Source: Salegentibacter sp. (lineage in GTDB: Bacteria > Bacteroidota > Bacteroidia > Flavobacteriales > Flavobacteriaceae). From it: a DNA stretch of 64,000 nucleotides. The stretch is taken from positions 1-64,000 of the forward strand of contig JAGXIH010000008.1 in NCBI GenBank assembly GCA_024635795.1. The letters run 5' to 3'. Under the pieces are notes generated by a model. It was given only the letters and a program-made list of their open reading frames with translations. It was not told the origin of the DNA and ran no database searches. This document shows positions 47,326 through 56,049 of the stretch, piece after piece. A program made the position numbers and the translations under genes. Each line of letters starts with the position of its first letter. Within the stretch, counting starts at the first letter, position 1.

Positions 47326-47687
47326 ACCGCAAAAGGCCTTCTTAGCGTTTTTCTTTGCGGAGAAACTTTGCGAGCTCTGCGTGGATATTTTAAATTAAAT
47401 AGTTAATTGGGGATTGGTGATTCGCTTGCCCGCCGGAGCCGGAGCCTAGGCGGGTTAATTCGAAAAAGGCTATAAAAAACAACAAATCCCCGTGATGAGA
47501 TTCCTCCTACGTCGGAATGACAAATAGAAGACGGTTAGAAGTAAAAAGGAGAACAGCCAAAACCATTAAACCTTAAACGGGAAACAGTTTTTCTAACCAT
47601 CCACTCTCCTCTTTCCACTCTCCACTAAAAACGATCAACCGTATTCAGTACTCTAAAAACCGAGAATAGAGAACAGAGAACTCACAA
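47326..47687. repeat. Repeat-rich spacer before the glycosyltransferase block
   Basis: No gene is seen. Repeats present: CGCAAAG/CTTTGCG units, CTTGCCCGCCGGAGCC...GGCGGGTTAATTCG (about 47422-47461), GATTCCTCCTACGTCGGAATG (about 47498-47518), TCCACTCTCC/TTTCCACTCTCCACT (about 47600-47627), and CAACCGTATTCAGTACTCTA (about 47637), which recurs at about 48889. Confidence 0.7.
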
Positions 47688-48713
47688 CTAACGTCCCAAC
47701 AAATCAACCCATTCCAATTTAACCACCTCCCAATCAAAAGCCTCCACCTTCTCCCTGGCGGCAAGACTGATCTTTTGAGCCTCTTCCGGCTTTTCCAGTA
47801 AAAAGTTAATCTGACTCAGCATGGCGTTAACATCTCCAGGGGGAACCAGCAGACCTGTTTTGCCATTTTCGATGAGAAAAGGCATTCCTCCTACGTTAGT
47901 GGAAACAACGGGAAGTCCCAGGGCCATGGCTTCGATCACGCTTACGGGGGTGTTGTCGACATCGGTGGTGTTGAGGAATATATCGTAGTCGCTTGAAAGC
48001 TTCACCCACTCTTCCTTGCTTAACAAGCCAGGAAAATCTACGGGGAGGTTTTTCTCCCGGGCATAGGCCTGACATTCTTCATAGGATTCATCCTTTTGCG
48101 GACCTACCATACAAAGTTTGGCTTCCGGATGATCTTTTAGCAAGTCTTCCAGCACTTTTAAGGCCAAAAGCGGATTGTATATCTCTGCGAAGGAGCGAAC
48201 CCACAGAAGACGGGGGCGGGTCTTTTCCCTGAATTTGAAGGGATAATTTTGAAGGTTAACTGAATTGGGAATATACCGGTAATTAAATATTTTATTCGTT
48301 TTCAGGCTTTCTGCCATAAATACAGAAGGGACAATATTTATGTATGCTCCTTGGAGAACACCCCTGAACAAATTTGGATTTTTCTCTAACCGGCTGGCTA
48401 GTTTTCCTCCCCGTAAAATCAGAATATATTTTACTTTTAAAATTTGACATAATTGGCTACAAAAAACTGCATACCAGAAATTACGGGTACTGTACGTATC
48501 GATCAGCACTGCATCGGTGCTTTTGTGATCCCGGATAATTGTAGTAAGCATGTCGCTTAGCCGGAGTAACTGGTTTTTCTTTGAAGAGGCGGTATGAACT
48601 GTAAAACCTTCGGCTCTCAAAAGGGGTGCAAGGATATCTATGGAAGTTGGCGTCCCTCCCCGGGCCTGGAGCTCATTACCGATGTAAACAAGATTATTTC
48701 GCCTACTTTCCAC
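47688..48713 (-). CDS. GT4 family glycosyltransferase
   Basis: A 341-residue GT-B enzyme. The N-terminal domain reads LVYIGNELQARGGTPTSIDI. The nucleotide-sugar domain has RLLWVRSFAEIYNPLLALKV, the E-x7-E region VSVIEAMALGLPVVSTNVGG and a tail LVPPGD. The start is GTG at 48713, which lies inside a TTTCCACT simple-repeat tract, so the first few residues (MESRRNN) are repeat-derived. It is a close paralogue of the gene at 48990. Donor and acceptor are unknown. Confidence 0.87.
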   Translation of the reverse strand: MESRRNNLVYIGNELQARGGTPTSIDILAPLLRAEGFTVHTASSKKNQLLRLSDMLTTIIRDHKSTDAVLIDTYSTRNFWYAVFCSQLCQILKVKYILILRGGKLASRLEKNPNLFRGVLQGAYINIVPSVFMAESLKTNKIFNYRYIPNSVNLQNYPFKFREKTRPRLLWVRSFAEIYNPLLALKVLEDLLKDHPEAKLCMVGPQKDESYEECQAYAREKNLPVDFPGLLSKEEWVKLSSDYDIFLNTTDVDNTPVSVIEAMALGLPVVSTNVGGMPFLIENGKTGLLVPPGDVNAMLSQINFLLEKPEEAQKISLAAREKVEAFDWEVVKLEWVDLLGR

Positions 48714-48815
48714 TATTATTTTTCACTATTCACTATTCACTTTCAACTCTCCACTTTCTTCTTTCCACTATCCACTATCCACTTCCACTCTCCACTCTCC
48801 ACTTTCCACTCTCAG
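48703..48815. repeat. TTTCCACT/CTCCACT simple-repeat tract
   Basis: A run of about 110 bp of near-tandem 7- to 9-nt units (TTTCCACTA, CTCCACT, TTTCCACTCTC). It overlaps the first codons of the glycosyltransferase gene ending at 48713. The rest of the 48816-48989 gap is CAGAACTCAGAACC-type units with no gene. Confidence 0.8.
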
Positions 48816-48989
48816 GCAATCGGAATATCACTTCTTTTCAAAAACCGGGAACAAAAAAACAATAAACTACAAACATTTTAATTGTAGTCAACCGTATTCA
48901 GTACTCTACATTCTACAAACTCAGAACTGAAAACTCAGAACCCAGAACTGACAACAAACTCTAAACAATAAACTACAAACTTTTTAATC

Positions 48990-50009
48990 TCAGAACTCAC
49001 CCAAAACTTCAATCCAATCCTTTTTAACTAGCTCCCAGTCAAAATTCTCAACTTTCTCCCTCGCCTTTTGGCACATTTTGGCTGTCCTGTCCTGATCTGC
49101 GATAAGATCTTCAAGGGCACCCGCCATTGCCGGGGCATCATTTTCGGGAACCAGGATTCCGTCTTCCCCGTCCTTCACCAGAATGGGCATTCCGCCGACA
49201 TCGGTGGAAACTATCCCAAGGCCCAGGCTCATCGCCTCGATCACGCTGATGGGGGTATTATCTATAGTCGTGGTATTGATAAAGAAGTCGTAGTCTTGTG
49301 AGAGTTTTGCCCACTTCTTTTTTGGAAGTTTACCGGGAAATTTCACTTTTAAATTATGTTTTTTTGCGAAGTTTTTACATAGTTTCATACTGCCGTCCTT
49401 ATCGGGCCCTACCATGCACATTTCGGCACCGGGGTATTTTTCCTGAAGCAATTTCAGTACCTGCAAGGCCATCAAAGGGTTATAGCGTTTCTGAAACCTG
49501 CGTACCCACAACAGCTTCGGCCCGAATTCCCGGCGCTCTTTAAAGGGATAGTTCTTCAGCTGGATAGCATTGGGGATGAGCTTTATATTTTCAAAGCCTT
49601 CAGCCTTAAAAATATCATAGAGAAAACGGGAAGGCGCGATATTGATCTTTGCTTTTCCGAAGAGACTTCTGCTAAAAGACCGGGAGCCATCTAAGCGCTC
49701 GGGGAGGTTTCCCCCGTGCAAGATAGGGATGTAGTCCAGCTTATAGGCCTGGCAGGTTTTGGCTACCAGGTAGGCGTAATAGAAATTCATAGCCCCGTAG
49801 GTGTCGATGAGGACCACATCGGTTTTTTTATGATAGCGGATGATCAGCCCCAGCATCTCCAGCAGCCTAAAGGCCTTGTTATTGCGGGTAGAGGCAGTTT
49901 TCACCTTGTAGCCCTCCCTTCGCAGCACCTTGCTGAAGAAAGAGATATAAGTTGCCGTAAAGCTGTTAACGCGTAAGTCGTTTCCTATGTACAGGATCCT
50001 TTTTGTCAT
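48990..50009 (-). CDS. GT4 family glycosyltransferase (paralogue)
   Basis: A 339-residue GT-B enzyme starting MTKRILYIGNDLRVNSFTAT. It shares architecture and many blocks with the 47688 gene: VVLIDTYGAMNFYYAYL, KLLWVRRFQKRYNPLMALQV, CMVGPDKDGSM, and ISVIEAMSLGLGIVSTDVGG with a closing LVPENDAPAMAGAL. It overlaps the polymerase gene upstream by 44 bases, so the two are translationally linked. It likely adds a sugar in the repeat unit. Confidence 0.88.
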   Translation of the reverse strand: MTKRILYIGNDLRVNSFTATYISFFSKVLRREGYKVKTASTRNNKAFRLLEMLGLIIRYHKKTDVVLIDTYGAMNFYYAYLVAKTCQAYKLDYIPILHGGNLPERLDGSRSFSRSLFGKAKINIAPSRFLYDIFKAEGFENIKLIPNAIQLKNYPFKERREFGPKLLWVRRFQKRYNPLMALQVLKLLQEKYPGAEMCMVGPDKDGSMKLCKNFAKKHNLKVKFPGKLPKKKWAKLSQDYDFFINTTTIDNTPISVIEAMSLGLGIVSTDVGGMPILVKDGEDGILVPENDAPAMAGALEDLIADQDRTAKMCQKAREKVENFDWELVKKDWIEVLGEF

Positions 50010-51327
50010 CTACTATATATAATAAAGCCAGGCCATAAACCAAGGCCGGCAGGGCAATTCGCATAGCCGAGTGGTTTATGGTGAGAAACCAAAAGGCTAA
50101 GAACGCCAAAAAATAATAATTGTTCTTAAACTTGGTCCAGAAAATTACCGGCACCAGCAAAAGTATGAATAATGCTACTAAGCCAAGGAGCCCATGTTCC
50201 GATAATAACCTGCTGATCTCATTATGGGTTGCAATGGAAACATCCAGGTTTTCTTCCCTGTATTCATAACCTTTCCCTACGCCAATCCCCGTGATCGGGT
50301 AATTTATGAAGGCGTGTAACTCTGTTTCCACCAGTTCCACCCTCCCGGTAGTGATATCATCCTTTAATTGCCCTGCCGCATCCCTATTGGTATAACGATT
50401 ACTTATAAGGCCTCCGGTTTGGGCCAAAGAAAATAACCATAGCAATAAGGTCGTCCCTCCCAAAAGAATGACCTTGAAATTCAATTGGCTTTGTTCCCGG
50501 GCGCCTTTTTTATAATATAAAAAGAAAATAAAAGCTATAATACAAACGATAGCGGTAAAGACCCCACCCCGGGAAAAGGTAATGAGAGCCCGATAACCCA
50601 TCATTCCCAACAGGACTAAGTCGACAATATTTATAAGCTTATGTTTAATGGTAAAAAGTCTCATCGCTAATAAAACTGCACCTAAACCAAAAACCGTAGA
50701 GATCTGATTAGGCCCATAGCCACCGGTTGCAGCATAATTCGCTTGCAGGTTTACTCCAACATCCAACATACTTGGGGTATATAAGTATAGGTAGAACATC
50801 TGCGCAAGCAAAGGCATCAACAACATGGTAATCACCCTTTGAAAATCCTCCTGTTTTATCTTCTTATAATAACAATAAAGTGCAGAAACTCCTAAAGCTA
50901 CCGGACCACTGAGATTAAAAGCTACTGCCTTTCTGAAATCAGTTTCAAAACCTATGGTCATTGATCCAACGACAATTCCCGGAATGAGGATCAGCAAAAA
51001 GATCCAGTAGGGTATGGTTCGGGAAGAAGTGCCTTTAAAGAACATACCTATCACCAGAAAAACGATCACCATATATTTCCCGGTTTCATAAAAGACCATG
51101 CCGTCGGTCTGACGGAAGAAAACCTCCGCCCCTGCAATATATGCCGCCCCCATCAAGGCTTCATTATTTTTGTTCTCGCGGATAATGGTTAAAAACAAAA
51201 AATAAAGAATAACACCAAACAGAATAAGAGGTGAAAGAGGCCGATATAAATAAATAGCGAATGCAATCCCCAGGTGAAGGAGGAGCAGTTCTATATAGTT
51301 GAATTTATATCTACTTTTTCCGGCCAT
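49966..51327 (-). CDS. O-antigen polymerase/ligase-like membrane protein (Wzy_C)
   Basis: A 453-residue membrane protein with about ten to twelve helices. The large periplasmic loop near the C-terminus carries TTGRVELVETELHAFINYPI and GIGVGKGYEYREENLDVS, then THNEISRLLSEHGLLGLVAL, the HNExxxxLxExGxxG pattern of the Wzy_C/O-antigen ligase family. It likely polymerises or ligates the repeat units. It overlaps the glycosyltransferase genes on both sides (44 bases and 1 base), consistent with one operon. Confidence 0.85.
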   Translation of the reverse strand: MAGKSRYKFNYIELLLLHLGIAFAIYLYRPLSPLILFGVILYFLFLTIIRENKNNEALMGAAYIAGAEVFFRQTDGMVFYETGKYMVIVFLVIGMFFKGTSSRTIPYWIFLLILIPGIVVGSMTIGFETDFRKAVAFNLSGPVALGVSALYCYYKKIKQEDFQRVITMLLMPLLAQMFYLYLYTPSMLDVGVNLQANYAATGGYGPNQISTVFGLGAVLLAMRLFTIKHKLINIVDLVLLGMMGYRALITFSRGGVFTAIVCIIAFIFFLYYKKGAREQSQLNFKVILLGGTTLLLWLFSLAQTGGLISNRYTNRDAAGQLKDDITTGRVELVETELHAFINYPITGIGVGKGYEYREENLDVSIATHNEISRLLSEHGLLGLVALFILLLVPVIFWTKFKNNYYFLAFLAFWFLTINHSAMRIALPALVYGLALLYIVDDKKDPVHRKRLTR

Positions 51328-52841
51328 TATTTCCCGCTCAAGTTAGCATAAAATTTCAAGAAAAGGGGCAATACCGCTTCCCGCGAATAAGCTTTTTCAA
51401 TCCTGTTATGCAGGGCCAGGGCATCCTTTTTCCGTCTTTCAGGATCAAAATAATATTTCTTAATTGCCTCCGCCAGGGCTTGGGCATCCCCGGGTGGCAC
51501 CAAGATTGCTGCATCCCCGGTCACCTCCCTGCACTGCCCCACCTCGGTGGCTACTACGGGTAAGCCCGCCATGCCGTATTCCAGCAGGACAAGAGGCAGT
51601 CCCTCCGAGCGTGAACTCAGAATGCCAAGATCTGCCTGTCGCAGAAGGCCTGAAACTTCCGGCAAGCCTCCATAATAATAGACCTTCTTCATATCAGCGA
51701 CTTTTTCCAGGATCTTCTTTGACCAGGCGATACCGGGATCTGCTCCAATTAGATGCAGACTGATCTCCTCCCCCTGCAGTTTTTCGAAGGCAGCAAGCAG
51801 GTTCAGGTGATCCTTTTGTGGTCGGATATTAGCTACACAGACTATCTTAAAGTCGGTAGCCCCTCCTTTCAATTTTAATCTCGACCCCTTTTTTTCGGAA
51901 GGAACGATAAAGTTATTGAGTTGTGTTACCTCCCGGGCTTTCAGTTCCTTTTCCGCCCAGGCTTTAAGATCTTTATTGACGGAAATAATCCCATCGAAAT
52001 ACCGGGATAGCAGTTTTAATACCTTAACATCCCTCTGCTCCAATTGCTCTGATTCCCCGTAGTGATCATGCCAAACCAGTTTTATTTTCAAACCCGAAAT
52101 CTTCAACAATACCCCCCAAAACCAGGAAGTACCATGGGCGTGCACCAGATCTATTTTTTTATTTTTTACAAATGTCCTCAGTTTCCAAAAAGCCTGCAGA
52201 TCCAGACTGTGTTTTTTGTCCAAATACAAATATCCTACTTCTTCTTCCAGCTCCTCCTTCAACATGCCTTCCTCCCGGGTGCAACATAAATATGACGCCT
52301 CTACTTCACCTACAAGGGAATTTGCCAGGTTAACGGCCATTCTTTCCGCACCACCCGGGTTTAGGGTATCGACCATTTGGATGACCCGGAGGTGTTTGTG
52401 GTTTTTTGTTTGTTGTTTGTTGCTGTCTGTTGTCGGTTCTGAGTTGTGAGTTGTGGGTTGTCGGTTGTGAGTTATCGGTTGTGAGTTGTCGGTTGTGGGC
52501 CTGCCCGCGGAAGCCTTAGCGGAGGCGGATTGTTGATTGGGGGTTTTTAGTTGTGAATTATTAGTTGCCAATGATGGGAGGACTGTTTTTTTTTCTTTGG
52601 AATACTTTGATATTTTGACTGGACCGAGCGAAGCGAAATCTTTATCCCGTGTGTAAGTGTAGCCCATCGGCACCGTGAAAAATTTTTGAAACCCTGGAAA
52701 AAATTTAGGTGCTGATGGGCGATTTTTTGGCCCTGTTGCCAAAAAAACACCTTTACATAGGGCGCCCTTTTTTGTTTCGTTTTTTGGGCGAGCAAAAAAT
52801 GAAAGGACAAGCAATTCCTGAAAGGCCAAAAATTCCCTCAT
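51327..52841 (-). CDS. GT4 family glycosyltransferase with repeat-derived N-terminus
   Basis: The glycosyltransferase proper begins at HLRVIQMVDTLNPGGAERMA (codons from about 52395) and is a normal GT-B enzyme: LVHAHGTSWFWGVLL, VCVANIRPQKDHLNLLAAFE, GILSSRSEGLPLVLLEYGMA and a closing LVPPGDAQALAEAI. Upstream the same frame is open for 150 codons more, but these encode dispersed and tandem repeat DNA (SASAKASAG, THNRQPTTHNSEPTT). No usual start codon lies just before HLRVIQ. The real start is therefore uncertain: 52841, Met at 52667, or Met at 52376, which would lose the first strand. Confidence 0.78.
   Translation of the reverse strand: MREFLAFQELLVLSFFARPKNETKKGALCKGVFLATGPKNRPSAPKFFPGFQKFFTVPMGYTYTRDKDFASLGPVKISKYSKEKKTVLPSLATNNSQLKTPNQQSASAKASAGRPTTDNSQPITHNRQPTTHNSEPTTDSNKQQTKNHKHLRVIQMVDTLNPGGAERMAVNLANSLVGEVEASYLCCTREEGMLKEELEEEVGYLYLDKKHSLDLQAFWKLRTFVKNKKIDLVHAHGTSWFWGVLLKISGLKIKLVWHDHYGESEQLEQRDVKVLKLLSRYFDGIISVNKDLKAWAEKELKAREVTQLNNFIVPSEKKGSRLKLKGGATDFKIVCVANIRPQKDHLNLLAAFEKLQGEEISLHLIGADPGIAWSKKILEKVADMKKVYYYGGLPEVSGLLRQADLGILSSRSEGLPLVLLEYGMAGLPVVATEVGQCREVTGDAAILVPPGDAQALAEAIKKYYFDPERRKKDALALHNRIEKAYSREAVLPLFLKFYANLSGK
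52400..52545. repeat. Repeat tract in the 5' part of a glycosyltransferase gene
   Basis: GTTGTGAGTTATCGGTTGTG-type units of about 10 nt (52430-52500) join a CCTGCCCGCGGAAGCC...GGAGGCGG dispersed unit (52499-52530). All are in frame with the downstream enzyme and are translated as Thr/Asn/Gln-rich sequence if the long start is used. Confidence 0.75.
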
Positions 52842-53004
52842 AAATAAATTAAATGAAAATTATAATTATATATAAACCCAACTGCCATACCTCCAGGTCC
52901 TCAAAATGCTCAAGCTTAGCCATAACCAAATATTTATAATCACACTGAATTTAAACAATTTTCCAAAACACATTGAACCCGCCCCGGTGGGCAAGCATTA
53001 AACA

Positions 53005-54255
53005 TTAAACCATTTCCCGAATCGCCATTTCAAACCTCTCCAAAGTATATTGCTGACTCCAGTTTTGTGCTGCTACCGACATTTTCTTCATCTCCCTGGG
53101 ATTAGCAATTAGTTCAATTATTTTTTTTACAGTATTTTCTATAATTAACGGACTATTCCCACTCCACTCTCCACTCTCCACTTTCCACTCGCCCACCGGC
53201 GACACTAAAATCCCCCGACTCCCCTCCCCTAGCATCCAGGACACACAAGAAACGGGGGTCGCCACCGGAATACAACCATACCACATGCCTTCAGCAATCG
53301 TTTTGGGCCAGCCTTCACTTTTTGAGAGTAGTATCACAAAATGGGCTGTTTTATAAACTTCTTTTAATTCTTCCAGGCTTATTCGGCCTTTTAGTATAAC
53401 GAAATCCTGCAACTCGTGCCTTAGAATATAATCACTGAGGGAATCTTTTAAAATTCCATCTCCATAGATTTCGAGTTCTGACTTCACTCCTTTTGCCCTA
53501 AGGCTTTCGATGAGTTCAATCACTTCAAAAACTCCTTTTCCCTCCACCAGGTTTCCGGTATAAACAAACTTGAAAGGTGAGGTGAATTCCTTTTCAACCA
53601 CTTCCCTATCCTTTTCGGAGAAACTTGCGGTAAAGAAAGGAACTATATTTTTACTCTGTCCCGGCCAATCACCATAGACCAGCACCTTGATATTCCGACT
53701 CAAAAAAGTATTGCTCAGGATCCGTTTCTGCAACCTGTAAGTCCACGGCTGCTTTGCTTCGGGGTCCCAGTTCCCGGCGTATTTCACGGTCTTTGGTTTC
53801 TTCGGAAAAAACACCTGTGCGATCGCGGCAAGCAAGCCAATATTCCCCGGGCACCTCAAATGCAAATGATCCGCCCGGCGCATCGCACCCAGAATTCTAT
53901 AGAAAATAAACGGGATCTTTATAAGAGAATCTAAAACCGCCGGAAAATTCATTAAATGAAAAGATGGAATCTTAGTAAAAGTAATACGGGAATGCATATA
54001 AGGCTCACCTTGACCCCCGGTCTCCTTTTCTCCATTTCCTCTCATCTCCTTTTCTCCATTTCCCCTGATCTCCTTTTCTCCATTTCCCCTCTTCCCCTGC
54101 TCCGTATTCCTCGTTTTCTCTTGTATAGTTCCTACTATTTCAGCCTCCTCCACATACTTCAACCACAAATTCATCTCCCGCACATAGGGACTATAGGCAT
54201 AATACCTGCCTTCCTGTCCCTGATGGATCACATGGGTAAAAACAGCGAAGCGCAT
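53005..54255 (-). CDS. GT4 family glycosyltransferase with in-frame repeat insertions
   Basis: A 416-residue GT-B enzyme from ATG at 54255 (MRFAVFTHVIHQGQEGRYYA), which overlaps the preceding methyltransferase stop by one base (TGATG). The C-terminal domain has FKFVYTGNLVEGKGVFEVIE, GRISLEELKEVYKTAHFVIL and SEGWPKTIAEGMWYGCIPVA. Two insertions of simple-repeat origin lie in frame: three 8-residue units (NGEKEIRG, NGEKEMRG, NGEKETGG) at about residues 55-78, and GEWKVESGEWSGN at about residues 353-366. Both would sit in surface loops. It remains open and likely functional. Confidence 0.85.
   Translation of the reverse strand: MRFAVFTHVIHQGQEGRYYAYSPYVREMNLWLKYVEEAEIVGTIQEKTRNTEQGKRGNGEKEIRGNGEKEMRGNGEKETGGQGEPYMHSRITFTKIPSFHLMNFPAVLDSLIKIPFIFYRILGAMRRADHLHLRCPGNIGLLAAIAQVFFPKKPKTVKYAGNWDPEAKQPWTYRLQKRILSNTFLSRNIKVLVYGDWPGQSKNIVPFFTASFSEKDREVVEKEFTSPFKFVYTGNLVEGKGVFEVIELIESLRAKGVKSELEIYGDGILKDSLSDYILRHELQDFVILKGRISLEELKEVYKTAHFVILLSKSEGWPKTIAEGMWYGCIPVATPVSCVSWMLGEGSRGILVSPVGEWKVESGEWSGNSPLIIENTVKKIIELIANPREMKKMSVAAQNWSQQYTLERFEMAIREMV
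53158..53199. repeat. CTCCACT simple repeat inside a glycosyltransferase gene
   Basis: CCACTCTCCACTCTCCACT-type units continue in frame as GEWKVESGEWSGN. The unit is the same as in the intergenic tracts at 47.6 and 48.7 kb. Confidence 0.75.
54022..54093. repeat. Three tandem 24-bp units inside a glycosyltransferase gene
   Basis: CTCCTTTTCTCCATTTCCYC plus four bases is repeated three times with few changes. The 24-bp length keeps the frame and gives an 8-residue repeat, so copy-number change would alter loop length without a frameshift. Confidence 0.85.
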
Positions 54256-55064
54256 CAGGTTTGGCTTTTTTTCATTCGCAGACTCAGATGCATGCATTTG
54301 AACATATGCTCATCGGATTTCAGGGAAGATTCCCAGTCCTCCCGATGCCAGGCCTTGGCTTTTTCCAATCTCTTCTCTTCAGAGATGGGCAGGAAACTGA
54401 TAAATGCGCTCCACTTTGCCTTGCCCAGCACTGCCCGGCGTTCCATTATTTCAAAAGCTTGTTCGAACTTATAATAAGTCTTTTTGGAAAAGGGCCACTC
54501 CCAGGCTTTGTCGCTTTGAAATGGCCGGTAGATACTTCTGATAAATTTTATAGGCAAACTGGTTTGCAGGGGATCATGACTAACGATCGCTCCACCCGGT
54601 TTTAATTTTTCCTGAAGCCTGACTATAAGCTCATCCACATCCTTAAAATGATGAAGGACCCCGTAGGCGTAGATAAGGTCAAAATCTTTTTCTTTAAAAT
54701 CTTCTGAAAGAAAATCCATTACCTCAGCCCTGGCCCCGGGGATCTTCTCTAATCTCCGGCTCAGGTTATTAATACCTTTCGGGCTTAAGTCTATTCCCAG
54801 GTATTCTTTAGCATTTTGAGCCAGGTAAAAACTCAGGGAATTACCCGCATAGCAGCCCAGGTCGAGGACCTTCTTTTGGGAAAGATCTCCGAACCAGCTT
54901 TTGTGCAGTTCATAAATATCCCGCTCTACCCCGAGTTGCTTTTTGATCCTGTTCAAAGCCCCGTTCCTGAAATAAGACCACAGTCGGGTGGCCGCGTTCT
55001 TTTGCTTGGTATCGTAGAACTCCTTCTGTTTAGAGTTGACCAGGTTACGTTCTTCAGGCTTCAT
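54255..55064 (-). CDS. Class I SAM-dependent methyltransferase
   Basis: A 269-residue methyltransferase. Motif I is VLDLGCYAGNSLSFYLA at about residues 66-82, followed by YLGIDLSPKGINNLSRRL and DLIYAYGVLHHFKDVDELI, then LKPGGAIVSHDP. These are typical of small-molecule or sugar methyltransferases in polysaccharide clusters. It overlaps the upstream GT2 gene by 11 bases and the downstream GT4 gene by one base. Confidence 0.83.
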   Translation of the reverse strand: MKPEERNLVNSKQKEFYDTKQKNAATRLWSYFRNGALNRIKKQLGVERDIYELHKSWFGDLSQKKVLDLGCYAGNSLSFYLAQNAKEYLGIDLSPKGINNLSRRLEKIPGARAEVMDFLSEDFKEKDFDLIYAYGVLHHFKDVDELIVRLQEKLKPGGAIVSHDPLQTSLPIKFIRSIYRPFQSDKAWEWPFSKKTYYKFEQAFEIMERRAVLGKAKWSAFISFLPISEEKRLEKAKAWHREDWESSLKSDEHMFKCMHLSLRMKKSQT

Positions 55065-56049
55065 GTTCGGGCTTGTTTAGCAGCAGGCTCCACCATCCGG
55101 CTATCCTGCCCAGGCTCTCGCTGAGGGCCTCTCTTCGTTTTTGGGTCGTAATCACATTCCCCAGCCGCACTAAAGTTAATAAAAATGCTGTGGCATGCCA
55201 CTTGAATCGTGCCTCCAAATCGGGATTAGGGTATTTGACTCGCCAGACATACCAACCGTTTCTAATTACCATTTTACCGTATTTAAATTTATTAGGTCTG
55301 CCGGACTGTTCGTGATGATGCTCCACCCGGGCAGCGGTGTTCACATACAACTGCCCCTGGCGGGATGCTCGTAAACAAAAATCCATATCCTCATAAAGCC
55401 CGTAGCCCTTAAAGTATTCAGAAAAGGCAAGCTTTTCAAAGATTTCCTTTCGGTAAGAGGCTACCCCTCCCATAAAGAATTCTACCGGATAGATCTTTCC
55501 GGAAGGGGCCAAAAATCCTATAGACAAACCATTGGAGAATTCCGGCATCACTCCCGGAGGGCGGTCACTTAAAAGGCCAAGTTTCTTCCGCAGAAGATTT
55601 CGGCTCCCCAGCTTCCTGATATAGCCGTCCATGTTAAATTCATCGAAGTCCGGAACAGTATCGCTTTTTTTCCAGCTGACTTCATTGCTGATATATCCGC
55701 CTACCCCTATCGCATTGGGATGAGCCTTATAAGTATCGATAAGTTTTTCAAAATAATCAGGCTCCAGGATGATATCATCATCTAAAAAACTAACAACCTC
55801 TATCTCTTTGGCGGTCTCTCTGATTCCGAAATTACGCTGCCGGGTGAGTCCGAGGTCCTCACTACCTAACTTGAAGTATTTCAACCCGGGTAATTTTCTA
55901 TTTTCAAGTAAGTCCCGGGTCTTATCATCCGGGGAGGCATCTATCACCAGGATCTCATCGGGAAGCCGACTTTGCACAGCTACCGACTCCAATAGGCTGC
56001 CGAGAGCCTGGCTCCGTTTATAGGTGCAAATGATCAGGTTAAACTTCAT
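55054..56049 (-). CDS. GT2 family glycosyltransferase
   Basis: A 331-residue GT-A enzyme. It begins NLIICTYKRSQALGSLLESV and has the metal-binding DDD in EVVSFLDDDIILEPDYFEKL and an ED motif in YGLYEDMDFCLRASRQG. The C-terminal part (WRVKYPNPDLEARFKWHATA) is likely a membrane-associated helix. It overlaps the asparagine synthetase-like gene upstream by 11 bases and the methyltransferase gene downstream by 11 bases. Confidence 0.88.
   Translation of the reverse strand: MKFNLIICTYKRSQALGSLLESVAVQSRLPDEILVIDASPDDKTRDLLENRKLPGLKYFKLGSEDLGLTRQRNFGIRETAKEIEVVSFLDDDIILEPDYFEKLIDTYKAHPNAIGVGGYISNEVSWKKSDTVPDFDEFNMDGYIRKLGSRNLLRKKLGLLSDRPPGVMPEFSNGLSIGFLAPSGKIYPVEFFMGGVASYRKEIFEKLAFSEYFKGYGLYEDMDFCLRASRQGQLYVNTAARVEHHHEQSGRPNKFKYGKMVIRNGWYVWRVKYPNPDLEARFKWHATAFLLTLVRLGNVITTQKRREALSESLGRIAGWWSLLLNKPEHEA

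Noticed and set aside
48594-48881. Plus-strand frames over the TTTCCACT tract
   Set aside because: They translate a simple repeat into Ser/Thr/Phe/His-rich sequence and run antisense into a glycosyltransferase gene.
47600-48990. Possible CRISPR array
   Set aside because: Units are 7-10 nt and near-tandem with no unique spacers of constant length, and no cas genes are present.
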